Source: Actinomycetes bacterium
GTDB taxonomy: Bacteria > Actinomycetota > Acidimicrobiia > Acidimicrobiales > Acidimicrobiaceae
Length of the DNA stretch: 7,934 nucleotides
Reading direction: 5' to 3'
Assembly (NCBI GenBank): GCA_021823045.1
Contig: JAKAPB010000068.1
Coordinates: 1-7,934 of the forward strand
How positions within the stretch are numbered: the first letter of the stretch is position 1; each line of letters opens with the position of its first letter. The notes beneath the pieces are model-generated. The model did not search any database, had not been told where the DNA came from, and saw only the letters and a program-made list of their open reading frames with translations. Position numbers and translations under genes: made by a program. Shown here piece by piece: positions 1 through 6,451 of this stretch.

Positions 1-280
1 GATCTAGCGAGCCTCCAGATAGGTACTCGAGCACCAGGTATGGAGTGCCGTTCGACTCACCCCAGTCAAAAACCCTCATGACCGAGGGATGATTAAGCGC
101 AGCGGCGGAGGTCGCCTCTGCCCGAAATCGCTTGGTGAAAACTGGATCGCCAGCCAGATTAGCGTGAAGTAGTTTGATCGCGACCTTTCGGCCCAAGGAC
201 TTGTCCTGGGCAAGGTAAACGTCACCAGAAGCGCCCTTGCCTATCAGGGCCACAAGGAGGTATCGCCCTCCGAGCACCAT
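1..280 (-). CDS. Ser/Thr protein kinase, PknB-like, N-terminal part (3' end outside window)
   Basis: The reverse strand encodes the first 93 residues of a eukaryotic-type protein kinase, which transfers phosphate from ATP to Ser/Thr residues of target proteins. Visible signatures are the glycine-rich loop GKGASG (residues 14-19), the VAIK motif with the ATP-contacting Lys36, Glu55 in the expected alpha-C position (FRAEA), the LNHPSV segment (62-67) and a hinge ending in LEYLSGGSLD. The catalytic HRD and DFG motifs and any transmembrane or sensor domain lie beyond the left edge, so receptor or soluble type cannot be decided. I chose the ATG at 280 because AGGTGA lies about 10 nt upstream and the protein then opens MVLGGRY, as usual for this family. 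An in-frame GTG at 319 would add 13 residues but has a poorer ribosome site. The nearest in-frame upstream stop is at 344-346. It is separated from ligA by 153 bp containing terminator-like repeats, so it probably has its own promoter. Confidence 0.88.
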   Translation of the reverse strand, partial: MVLGGRYLLVALIGKGASGDVYLAQDKSLGRKVAIKLLHANLAGDPVFTKRFRAEATSAAALNHPSVMRVFDWGESNGTPYLVLEYLSGGSLD

Positions 281-347
281 TCCGATACTTTCACCTGAAC
301 CGGCGACCACAACCCTCACTTCTGCTAAAACACAAACTTGAAGTTAC

Positions 348-395
348 AAAAAATCTAGCCAACTTTAATGAAAAAAGCCTCTTATTTAGTGGCTA
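348..395 (-). terminator. Possible intrinsic terminator(s) after ligA, with alternative arms
   Basis: Read on the minus strand downstream of the ligA stop, the arm TAGCCA (395-390) can pair with TGGCTA (361-356), followed two bases later by six T (353-348). Its inner part AGCC (394-391) can instead pair with GGCT (379-376), running directly into a T tract (376-371). Both stems are short (6 and 4 bp), and the 6-bp one has a 28-nt loop, so termination may be weak. The position between ligA and the kinase gene fits transcript separation. The stretch is clearly more AT-rich than the flanking genes. Strand and role are inferred from the T tracts. Confidence 0.4.
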
Positions 396-433
396 AAACA
401 AGAGTAACACCCATTAGCTAAGACAGTTGACAC

Positions 434-2512
434 TCAGTTAGCCAACAACGCTTTGAGATCTTCCTCGGTCAAAATCACGACACCAAGTTTTTGCGCCTTG
501 GTTACTTTGGACGCCCCGGGAGCAAACCCAGCAATCAGTGCAGTCGTTGTAGAAGATACCGAAGATGTGACTTTAGCGCCATGTTCCTTGAGTTGGGACT
601 CAACCTCCTCACGAGTCATGTCCGAAATAGTTCCCGTAACGACATAGCTTCGCCCGGCCAATGCAGTTGTGCCAACGGCTGCGGAAACGGATCGTCCAAC
701 CCCAGCGGCTATCAGCCGCTCGATCTGCGTCCTGCCCCAATTGCTCTGGACGTACTGCACGAAGGACCCAGCAATCGCCTCCCCAACCCCATCTATCTGA
801 GACAACTCGGCGACATTAGCACAGAGGGCCGCTCCAAGGGTCCCATAGCGATCGGCGATCAAACCAGCCGCACTCTCACCAATGTGCTTAATCGAAAGAC
901 CCAGTATTACCTTCGAAATTGGCCGCTCTTTTGATGCACTTATCTGAGCAATCAAGGAATCCGCAGTCTTCTCTTTGGTATTTGGCAATTTGAGAAGTTC
1001 TTCTCGATCCAGCGAGTAGAGGTCGGCCGGCGTCGAGATCAGGCCAGCCTTTATCAGTTGCGCCACCCTCTTCTCACCTAAGCCCTCGATGCGCATACAT
1101 CCTCTAGCGGCAAAATGGACAATTCTTTGGAGGACTTGGGCCGGACAGTCAAAGTTTGGGCAATAGGTGTCCGATTCGCCTTCGGGTCTGATGAAAGGGG
1201 TGCCGCACTCTGGGCAGAGCTTAGGAAAGCTCCATGGCGACGAGTCCGGCCCACGCTCGGCTGGCACTGCCCCGATGACTTCGGGTATGACGTCACCGGC
1301 TTTTCTTACAACAACGACATCTCCAGGTCTCACGTCTTTGATCGCAACTTGATCTTGATTATGCAGGGTCGCCATCTGGACCATAGAGCCGCCGACGGAC
1401 ACCGGCTCGAGCACTGCATAGGGAGTGGCCTTACCCGACTTGCCGATCGAAACGAGGATGTCAAGGAGCTTGGTAGTCCTCTCTTGCGGGGGAAACTTGT
1501 ATGCAATCGCCCAGCGCGGCGCCCTCGCTGTCGAGCCGATCTTTTCCCTTAGTGAAAGATCGTCCAGCTTAATCACCGCACCATCGATGTCGTAGTCGAG
1601 ATCGTGTCGATGCTCTTCGTAGTAGCAGACCAGTTCTTCGATTTCTCTTTGAGAGTCAACACACTGGGCGACCTCATTTACCGGAAAGCCCATCTGCTTT
1701 AGGTATTCCAGGGTCTGATGATGCGTCTCGAAGTTAGGGCCACCAATGCACTCTCCCAGCTGGTAGCACCAAAATGATAGTCCTCTAGTAGCGGTGACCT
1801 TCGGGTCCTTTTGGCGCAAAGAGCCCGCAGCTGCGTTTCTTGGGTTGGCAAATCGACCTTGGCCCTGCTCCTGTCGGCTCTTATTGAGGGCATCAAAGAC
1901 CGAAATAGGCATATAAAGCTCACCCCTGACCTCAAGGACCTCTGGCACCGCTCCGTCGCCGCTACGCTCTTTGAGCACCTTTGGTATCGCTTTCACCGTC
2001 ATGACATTCATAGTGACGTCCTCGCCCACCAAGCCATCACCACGGGTCGCTGCTCGCTCTAAGATGCCATTTCTGTAAAGAAGTGAAACCGCCAATCCAT
2101 CAATCTTCAGCTCGAAAAAAAGCGGCGGCGATCCGCCGCTACCTGCGGCTTGGAGTGACCTGTCGAGACGACCGATCCACCGAAACAGCTCGTCTTGGTC
2201 AAATACATTATCCAAGCTCATCATCGGAGCAAGATGCGTCACCGATGAGAACAGGGGCGAAATTCCCCCACCCACCCTGTGTGATGGTGAATCTGGATCA
2301 TCCAACTCAGGAAAACTCGCCTCGATCGCCCTCAACTCGGCCATTGCGCTATCGAAATCGGCGTCAGTCAACTCCGGGGAGTCCATCATGTAATATGCGA
2401 AGTTGGCTCGCTGGATTGCGAGCCTAAGTTCAAGTACCCTCGCTTTGGGGTCTATCTCCCTAACTTCGCTATCTCCACCTTCCTTTTCGACCTCGCCGTC
2501 TCTGAAACTCAT
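434..2512 (-). CDS. ligA: NAD-dependent DNA ligase LigA
   Basis: This 692-residue protein seals nicks in duplex DNA during replication and repair, using NAD+ to adenylate itself; the length is normal for LigA. Domain Ia carries the DADFD motif (near residues 50-54). The nucleotidyltransferase domain shows ELKIDG with catalytic Lys136, TRGDG, ANPRNAAAGSLRQKD (222-236), DGAVIK (310-315) and RWAIAYKFP with Lys339. An OB-fold follows (VLEPVSVGGS, ATLHNQDQV). A four-cysteine zinc site comes next (Cys433, Cys436, Cys451, Cys456), then helix-hairpin-helix repeats (IEGLGEKR, IDGVGEA) and a C-terminal BRCT domain (about 616-692). I chose the ATG at 2512 because it forms an ATGA overlap with the mnmA stop and has GGTGG just upstream. 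A longer frame from 2605 would add 31 Arg-rich residues overlapping mnmA and is unlikely. It is the last gene of the phosphodiesterase-mnmA-ligA operon. A terminator-like hairpin lies within the gene at 2115-2140. Confidence 0.97.
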   Translation of the reverse strand: MSFRDGEVEKEGGDSEVREIDPKARVLELRLAIQRANFAYYMMDSPELTDADFDSAMAELRAIEASFPELDDPDSPSHRVGGGISPLFSSVTHLAPMMSLDNVFDQDELFRWIGRLDRSLQAAGSGGSPPLFFELKIDGLAVSLLYRNGILERAATRGDGLVGEDVTMNVMTVKAIPKVLKERSGDGAVPEVLEVRGELYMPISVFDALNKSRQEQGQGRFANPRNAAAGSLRQKDPKVTATRGLSFWCYQLGECIGGPNFETHHQTLEYLKQMGFPVNEVAQCVDSQREIEELVCYYEEHRHDLDYDIDGAVIKLDDLSLREKIGSTARAPRWAIAYKFPPQERTTKLLDILVSIGKSGKATPYAVLEPVSVGGSMVQMATLHNQDQVAIKDVRPGDVVVVRKAGDVIPEVIGAVPAERGPDSSPWSFPKLCPECGTPFIRPEGESDTYCPNFDCPAQVLQRIVHFAARGCMRIEGLGEKRVAQLIKAGLISTPADLYSLDREELLKLPNTKEKTADSLIAQISASKERPISKVILGLSIKHIGESAAGLIADRYGTLGAALCANVAELSQIDGVGEAIAGSFVQYVQSNWGRTQIERLIAAGVGRSVSAAVGTTALAGRSYVVTGTISDMTREEVESQLKEHGAKVTSSVSSTTTALIAGFAPGASKVTKAQKLGVVILTEEDLKALLAN
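2115..2140 (-). terminator. Intrinsic-terminator-like hairpin inside ligA coding strand
   Basis: On the ligA sense strand, AGCGGCGG (2140-2133), a four-base loop ATCG and CCGCCGCT (2128-2121) form a perfect 8-bp stem with seven G-C pairs. It is followed immediately by six more T (2120-2115). This has every formal element of a Rho-independent terminator. It covers ligA codons 125-133, which encode a Gly/Ser/Pro-rich stretch (SGGSPPLFF) just before the KIDG motif. Whether it terminates or pauses transcription in the cell is unknown, because translating ribosomes could prevent it from folding. Confidence 0.5.
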
Positions 2513-3558
2513 CTTGCCACCACAGCAGAGCCGACGACAAGATCGCCACGATAGAAGGCGACGCTTTGGCCCGGCGCGACCCTTCGAATCGGCTCGTCGA
2601 GCCATAGGATATTATTTTCGAGCCTCGCCTCCCTCGTTTTTGCGTGTGCCGAAGTCTGGATCAAGATGGTTTCGCCTGGCTCTGGCGCACCGTCTCTAAA
2701 TGTGAAGTCTCGCAGTTCTATCCGCTTTGTTTCTAAATCCTTCTCGGTTCCTACAAATATCTTGTGCGCTACATGGTCCTTTTCAACCACGTAGTTACGC
2801 AAAGCGGTTCCACCGGCATTTATTCCACGCCTTTGACCGATGGTCACGGTCTCTATCGAATCGACCATACCCAGATCCTCACCGGTCCCGTAGCGCTCAA
2901 TCCTCGCTGGAGTAATAGGGACCCTCTCGGCTAAAAACTTCTCCCTAGAGGTCTTGGAGGAGATAAAACAGACGTCAAGAGAGTCGGGCTTGGTTGCACT
3001 CCGAAGGCCAAGTTCGGCTGCTATTTCCCTAACCCTCGTCTTTGTCATCTCGCCAATCGGGAAAAGAAGCCTCGCTAGCTGCGCTTTGGTCAACATCGAA
3101 AGGACATAAGACTGATCCTTGAATGGATCGACACCCCTTGCGAGCCAGTTTCCGTCCTCCAACGCCGCAATCCTTGCATGGTGCCCAGTCGCCAATAAGT
3201 CATATTCGAGGCGATCGACCCGATTTAGTAGCTCTCCAAACTTGAGATGCCTGTTGCACTCTATGCAAGGATTCGGCGTCAAACCCTCAACATGAGCTTT
3301 GACATAGTAATCGACCACCTTTTCATCGAAAGAGTCAACCATGTTGAAAACAAAAAGTCTTATACCAATCTGTTCGGCGACTCGTCTAGCGTCCTCGACA
3401 TCGGAGACTGAGCAGCAACCGGAATCCGAGACTCCCCCCCAAAGCTTCAAGGTGACACCGACAACTTCGTATCCAGAGCGAACCAAGAGGGCGGCTGCAA
3501 CCGAAGAGTCAACGCCACCGGACATAGCAACGACTACTTTTCTTGGACGATTGATCAT
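2509..3558 (-). CDS. mnmA: tRNA-specific 2-thiouridylase MnmA (TrmU)
   Basis: This 349-residue enzyme activates the wobble uridine (U34) of tRNA-Lys, -Glu and -Gln with ATP and inserts sulfur taken from a persulfide relay to give 2-thiouridine. The PP-loop SGGVDSS (residues 13-19) binds ATP. The two catalytic cysteines are Cys98 in TPNPCIECN and Cys197 in DSLDVCFI, matching the pair known in E. coli MnmA. GHHAR, DQSYVLS and the C-terminal barrel ending PGQSVAFYRGDLVVGSA are also typical, and the length is normal. I chose the ATG at 3558, which gives MINRPRKVVVAMSGG; GGGAAG lies about 10 nt upstream. A GTG at 3576 is also in frame but overlaps the preceding gene. It lies 4 bp after the phosphodiesterase stop, and its TGA overlaps the ligA ATG, so the three genes are almost certainly co-transcribed. 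The cysteine desulfurase partner is not in the window. Confidence 0.97.
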   Translation of the reverse strand: MINRPRKVVVAMSGGVDSSVAAALLVRSGYEVVGVTLKLWGGVSDSGCCSVSDVEDARRVAEQIGIRLFVFNMVDSFDEKVVDYYVKAHVEGLTPNPCIECNRHLKFGELLNRVDRLEYDLLATGHHARIAALEDGNWLARGVDPFKDQSYVLSMLTKAQLARLLFPIGEMTKTRVREIAAELGLRSATKPDSLDVCFISSKTSREKFLAERVPITPARIERYGTGEDLGMVDSIETVTIGQRRGINAGGTALRNYVVEKDHVAHKIFVGTEKDLETKRIELRDFTFRDGAPEPGETILIQTSAHAKTREARLENNILWLDEPIRRVAPGQSVAFYRGDLVVGSAVVAR

Positions 3559-3562
3559 ATAT

Positions 3563-4402
3563 CTACTGCTTCCCACCGTTATACGCTACGCCAAGTGAAT
3601 TCAGGACCTCTACAAGAACACCGGGGCGATCCGAGATGATCCCATCACAGCCCAGATCGACCAAATAACGCATCCTTTTGGGTCGATCCACCGTCCAAAC
3701 GTGTACCGCCACACCCCTTTGGTGCGCATAATCTACCAATCCAGAACTCAAGTAATCGTTGCCTTCTAGGGTGTCGGGAAGCTGCAAGGCGCAGTAATCC
3801 AATTTTTCTCCACCCGGTTCCCCTGACAGAAAATCCATATAGAACGAGTATGCCTCTTCGGTCGATGCGGAGGTAAATATCTCAGGGTCACACTTTCTTA
3901 TCCGCTTTAACGTCTCTGGATGAAACGAAGCGACTATCGTACGGTCCTTTACCTCATATCTCTCGATGGTCTTAGCGAGTTTCGCTTCGAAACCGGAATC
4001 GGGGCCGAAGTCATCCTTGATATCAAGGTTGTACAAGAGGTCCGGGAAACCCTCAAATACCTCTTCAATCCTGAGTAATCGAAATCTATCGTCCAAAGGC
4101 CGACGGCCCCTATAGGGAAAGGATCCCTCCTTGTCCTGAAAGCAATAACCGGCATCCATAGCAGCTATCTCCTCGAAGCGCGCCTCTTCGATCCCAAGCT
4201 CCACCCCGGTAGCACTAAACAGATCTCGGTCATGATTGCAAACGATCACACCGTCAATAGACAGATGGAGGTCGAGTTCCAGAGCATCCACGCCTTTGCG
4301 GGCCGCCGATTCAAATGCAAACTGGGTCGAAGCTGGGGCTTCATGTGCTCCACCCTGATGGGCGAAGGAGAGTACCCTTTTTGAAAGCCATTGGTTATAC
4401 AC
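3563..4402 (-). CDS. Glycerophosphodiester phosphodiesterase family protein (GDPD)
   Basis: This 279-residue GDPD-family TIM-barrel protein is expected to hydrolyse glycerophosphodiesters, such as deacylated phospholipid headgroups, to glycerol-3-phosphate and an alcohol. Expected active-site positions are present: His15 and His57 (CNHD) as the acid/base pair, Glu42 and Asp44 (ELDLH) and Asp127/Lys129 (NLDIK). The fold end is also typical, with VHVWTVD and GCDGIISDRPG. Two departures from the usual set stand out. The normally HR pair is His15-Gln16, and the metal-ligand Glu before the Lys is Asp127. There is no signal peptide or membrane segment, so it is probably cytoplasmic. The start is a GTG at 4402 with no recognisable Shine-Dalgarno site, and no other in-frame start is nearby. 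A TAGCTT box 7 nt upstream would fit leaderless translation. It heads the operon with mnmA and ligA. The family is secure, but the exact substrate is not. Confidence 0.88.
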   Translation of the reverse strand: MYNQWLSKRVLSFAHQGGAHEAPASTQFAFESAARKGVDALELDLHLSIDGVIVCNHDRDLFSATGVELGIEEARFEEIAAMDAGYCFQDKEGSFPYRGRRPLDDRFRLLRIEEVFEGFPDLLYNLDIKDDFGPDSGFEAKLAKTIERYEVKDRTIVASFHPETLKRIRKCDPEIFTSASTEEAYSFYMDFLSGEPGGEKLDYCALQLPDTLEGNDYLSSGLVDYAHQRGVAVHVWTVDRPKRMRYLVDLGCDGIISDRPGVLVEVLNSLGVAYNGGKQ

Positions 4403-4439
4403 ACCAGAGAAGCTAGCCGCTCGGGTAGTGTCTTTTTGA
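4403..4439. promoter_or_regulatory. Short divergent control region
   Basis: Only 37 bp separate the GTG of the phosphodiesterase gene (minus) from the ATG of the unknown gene (plus), so both promoters must lie here or reach into the neighbouring coding sequence. On the minus strand TAGCTT (4415-4410) matches the TANNNT pattern of an actinobacterial -10 box and sits 7 nt before the GTG. No convincing -35 box accompanies it; TTCAAA about 19 nt upstream is a poor match. On the plus strand GGGTAG (4423-4428) is a weak ribosome-site candidate 11 nt before the ATG. These boxes are tentative. Confidence 0.3.
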
Positions 4440-5042
4440 ATGCTTGATCACATCCTTTTAGACATAGCCGGCGCAATTAGAGCGACGATGGAAAATGCCA
4501 TGCTAGAACGCTCCTCAATTGAGGAGCGCTTTCAAATAGATGTCTGGTTGGGCGACATCAGTTTTGAGACCTCCTACGCCTTACCCGGTGAGGCGAATCC
4601 ACCGAAAGTCCGAGCTGATCTCAGCTTCGAATGGCCCACTTGGTCGCAAAGTGCATATCGGTCGTGGGCAATTGGGGAGTCCGAAGGCGACAAGCCAGAG
4701 TTCACCCTGCAACTCGCCCTCAGAATCCAAAGGCTTTCCGAGCGGCCTAACATGGCCGAAATATCTGGGACGGCCCCCCTCTCGTCGCCGGTAATGCTCG
4801 AAGGGATTATAGAGCTAACCTCGACCAGTATCGAAGAGAGCCTTGAAATGGAAGAAGGAAATACCGAATGCGCCGTAGAGTTCCTCTACGAGTCGAGTTT
4901 CCACCTCTCCGATCAAATCCTGGAAGACCCCTCCAAGCTCGAAGGAGAGCTCAAGCCGCTAGGAACCTGGCTTGCCTCAGTACTCGTAAAGCTCGCCGAC
5001 CTGCCACTCAGCTATCTCCCCCCAGGTGACAATGAAGAGTGA
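4440..5042 (+). CDS. Acidic protein of unknown function
   Basis: I do not recognise this 200-residue protein. It is strongly acidic, with about three times as many Asp/Glu as Lys/Arg. It has a single cysteine (Cys144), no membrane segment and no signal peptide. An acidic cluster lies at 131-143 (IEESLEMEEGNTE). The N-terminal 20 residues look helical. Residues 31-130 alternate hydrophobic and polar residues as in beta strands (FQIDVWLGDISFETS, FTLQLALRIQRL). The C-terminal third ends in a likely helix (GTWLASVLVKLADL). The ATG at 4440 is the only reasonable start, since the frame is closed by a TGA immediately upstream; the ribosome site is weak. It is divergent from the phosphodiesterase operon with a 37-bp gap, which suggests shared control. 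It converges on the PfkB-family kinase gene. The opposite strand has no competing open frame over the full length. A perfect 20-bp palindrome lies within it at 4509-4528. It is probably a cytoplasmic protein. Confidence 0.72.
   Translation: MLDHILLDIAGAIRATMENAMLERSSIEERFQIDVWLGDISFETSYALPGEANPPKVRADLSFEWPTWSQSAYRSWAIGESEGDKPEFTLQLALRIQRLSERPNMAEISGTAPLSSPVMLEGIIELTSTSIEESLEMEEGNTECAVEFLYESSFHLSDQILEDPSKLEGELKPLGTWLASVLVKLADLPLSYLPPGDNEE
4509..4528. repeat. Perfect 20-bp palindrome in the 5' part of the unknown gene
   Basis: The ten bases CGCTCCTCAA are followed directly by their exact reverse complement TTGAGGAGCG. As DNA this is a symmetric site suited to a dimeric regulator. As RNA it could fold as an 8-bp stem with an AATT loop. 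It lies 69 bp into the unknown gene (codons for RSSIEER) and 107 bp upstream of the phosphodiesterase start. The operon promoter or operator could plausibly extend to here because the intergenic gap is so short. Function is inferred only from position and symmetry. Confidence 0.6.
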
Positions 5043-5059
5043 CCCCCTCGGAGTAGCGA

Positions 5060-5084
5060 AACTTTAGCGCCAACGCTAAAAGTT
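5060..5084. terminator. Possible bidirectional terminator between convergent genes
   Basis: AACTTTAGCG (5060-5069) and CGCTAAAAGTT (5074-5084) form a stem of 7 bp, then a one-base bulge (A5081), then 3 bp, with loop CCAA. It starts 17 bp after the stop of the unknown gene, in the 138-bp gap before the end of the converging kinase gene. The A and T runs lie in the arms, as in two-way terminators, but there is no long T tract outside the stem. A second, looser pair AGCCGA (5113-5118) and TCGGCT (5144-5149), with TTTT at 5160-5163, is in the same gap. Confidence 0.45.
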
Positions 5085-5180
5085 CACCCATACATAAAGT
5101 CCAACTTGCGCCAGCCGAGAAGCCGTGCCATCTGCCCCTTGCGTCGGCTCGAAGTCCCCTTTTATCTCATTCCTCATCGA

Positions 5181-6170
5181 TCACTGCTCGATAATGTGCC
5201 TTAGGTCTACCTCGGGCCTGGCGCCGAAGTGGCTAACTACCTCTTTTGCACACAGTAGGCCCAACCTAGTGGACCCTTGCAGATCAAGACCAAAATATTT
5301 GCCAGCTAAAAAACCCGCTGCATACTGATCACCGGCTCCGGTAGTATCGACCACCAGCTCGGCGAGGCTCGGACTGACCACTACCTCTTTAGAACCAAAG
5401 CTCAGTGCACCTTGCTCGCCAAGGGTTATCGAGCCATCGATCCCGAGGCCCATTAGCCACCTAGCCGACTCCTCTGGGTCGAGAATACCGCTCAATCGAG
5501 CCGCTTCATCCTGATTCCCGATCACCGTGCTCACGCCACTTTTTAGGAGTGTCATAATCCGTCGATGGTGCCGTTCGACGAGGTTAGGGTCGGACAGGGA
5601 TAGGACTACTTGGGTTTTCTCTTTTGCTGCACTTTTGGCAAGCAGTAGCAAATTATCGAACATCGCCGGACAGTCAAGCAGGTAGCCCTCGATATAGCAG
5701 ATCATAGGTGGAGAGTCGAGGAGGCTTTTCATTTCTTGGTTTCCGATCTCGGCCGAAGCCCCAAGGTAGGTGAGCATCGTACGTTGAGCATCTTCGGTGA
5801 CTAAAACCAAGCACCTTCCGGTTCCAGAAGTTGCATCTCCGTGGGGCAGAAGTTCCCTGGTCTTGATGCCTAGGTTGCGGAGTTCTGCATCGAATATCAG
5901 CCCAAAAAAATCGTCTTCAGCCCGTGCGACAAGCTCCGTGGGCACTCCGAGCTTGGCGAGTCCGACCATCGTGTTGGCGACCGACCCCCCGCCCTGCTCT
6001 TTGGTCATCGTCAAGTGAGTCTGGATCTCCTGCGAGGTCTTCCGGTCCACGAGCGCCATTGTTCCCTTGAAGAGGCCAAGATCTTCGATGAGTTGGTCGG
6101 GGACTTCACAGAAAACATCGACAATCGCGCTACCGACCCCGACCACCCGACGATCCGAACCATCGATCAA
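5181..6170 (-). CDS. PfkB-family carbohydrate/nucleoside kinase, adenosine-kinase-like
   Basis: This 329-residue ribokinase-fold enzyme phosphorylates a sugar or nucleoside hydroxyl with ATP in the cytoplasm. Signatures are the substrate-side GGGSVANTMVGLAKLG (60-75), the NxxE magnesium motif NQDE (219-222), TLGEQGA (249-255) and the anion-hole/catalytic segment DTTGAGDQYAAGF (275-287) with the catalytic base Asp281. GTMALVD (36-42) and RTMLTYLGASAEI (130-142) resemble the adenosine-kinase branch rather than ribokinase or fructokinase. Adenosine salvage is therefore the favoured role, but the substrate is not certain. The length is normal. The start is TTG at 6170, chosen because a strong ribosome site (AAGGAAGAGG) lies 7 nt upstream; the in-frame GTG at 6146 would remove the first eight residues. 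It appears to be a single-gene transcript, convergent with the unknown gene and divergent from pepN. Confidence 0.9.
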   Translation of the reverse strand: MIDGSDRRVVGVGSAIVDVFCEVPDQLIEDLGLFKGTMALVDRKTSQEIQTHLTMTKEQGGGSVANTMVGLAKLGVPTELVARAEDDFFGLIFDAELRNLGIKTRELLPHGDATSGTGRCLVLVTEDAQRTMLTYLGASAEIGNQEMKSLLDSPPMICYIEGYLLDCPAMFDNLLLLAKSAAKEKTQVVLSLSDPNLVERHHRRIMTLLKSGVSTVIGNQDEAARLSGILDPEESARWLMGLGIDGSITLGEQGALSFGSKEVVVSPSLAELVVDTTGAGDQYAAGFLAGKYFGLDLQGSTRLGLLCAKEVVSHFGARPEVDLRHIIEQ

Positions 6171-6177
6171 TTTAGAA

Positions 6178-6187
6178 CCTCTTCCTT
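6178..6187 (-). promoter_or_regulatory. Strong ribosome binding site deciding a TTG start
   Basis: AAGGAAGAGG on the minus strand ends 7 nt before TTG at 6170. It is the best Shine-Dalgarno match I found in the window. It supports the rare TTG as the start of the PfkB-family kinase over the downstream GTG. Confidence 0.7.
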
Positions 6188-6289
6188 CAAGAAACCGAAC
6201 CGTCTCGCTGCGGCGTTTAACGAACTAGCCGGGACGACGATCTAGGTCAGCTTAAAGGTCAATCCTGTGACATCTGAACCTATGAGGTC

Positions 6290-6321
6290 TTGACAAGCCC
6301 GATTTGTTCCTTATTTTGACA
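6290..6321 (+). promoter_or_regulatory. Two TTGACA -35-like boxes, 26 bp apart
   Basis: Perfect TTGACA hexamers occur at 6290-6295 and 6316-6321. The first is followed after 16 bp by TATTTT (6312-6317), a four-of-six match to a -10 box that would start a transcript near 6325 towards pepN, with a leader of about 225 nt. The second has no good -10 partner. The flanks form an inverted pair GAGGT (6284-6288) and ACCTC (6321-6325), which could be an operator. Sigma-factor use is an assumption. Confidence 0.25.
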
Positions 6322-6451
6322 CCTCCAAGGTCCACAATGCCGACAAGAAAGCTAAACGCCCACCTTTTGGCTGATCCCACAACCGGTGTAATTCGTGATG
6401 ATAAGCGGCCAAAGACATGACCCAAAGCCGCCATATTCCGACCAGAACAGG

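Noticed and set aside
704..720. 7-bp inverted repeat AGCGGCT/AGCCGCT with a 3-nt loop in ligA
   Set aside because: A few stems of this size are expected by chance in a window this long, and no T tract follows on either strand.
491..1552. Plus-strand open frames 491-934 and 1115-1552 (147 and 145 codons) opposite ligA
   Set aside because: They lie antisense to an unambiguous, full-length ligA, have no family resemblance and no ribosome sites; they are by-products of its codon use.
2513..2605. ATG at 2605 as a longer ligA start
   Set aside because: It adds 31 Arg/Cys-rich residues unlike any LigA N-terminus and overlaps mnmA by 97 bp, while the ATG at 2512 gives the classic ATGA junction.
3559..3576. 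GTG at 3576 as the mnmA start
   Set aside because: It would overlap the phosphodiesterase gene and add six residues before the usual N-terminus; the ATG at 3558 has a suitably placed GGGAAG.
4874..4890. 7-bp hairpin CGTAGAG/CTCTACG with a 3-nt loop in the unknown gene
   Set aside because: It is of a size expected by chance and has no associated signal.
5101..5165. Possible tRNA remnant, from a GGCTCGAAGTCC string resembling a T-loop
   Set aside because: There is no acceptor stem, D-arm or anticodon arm that can be paired around it.
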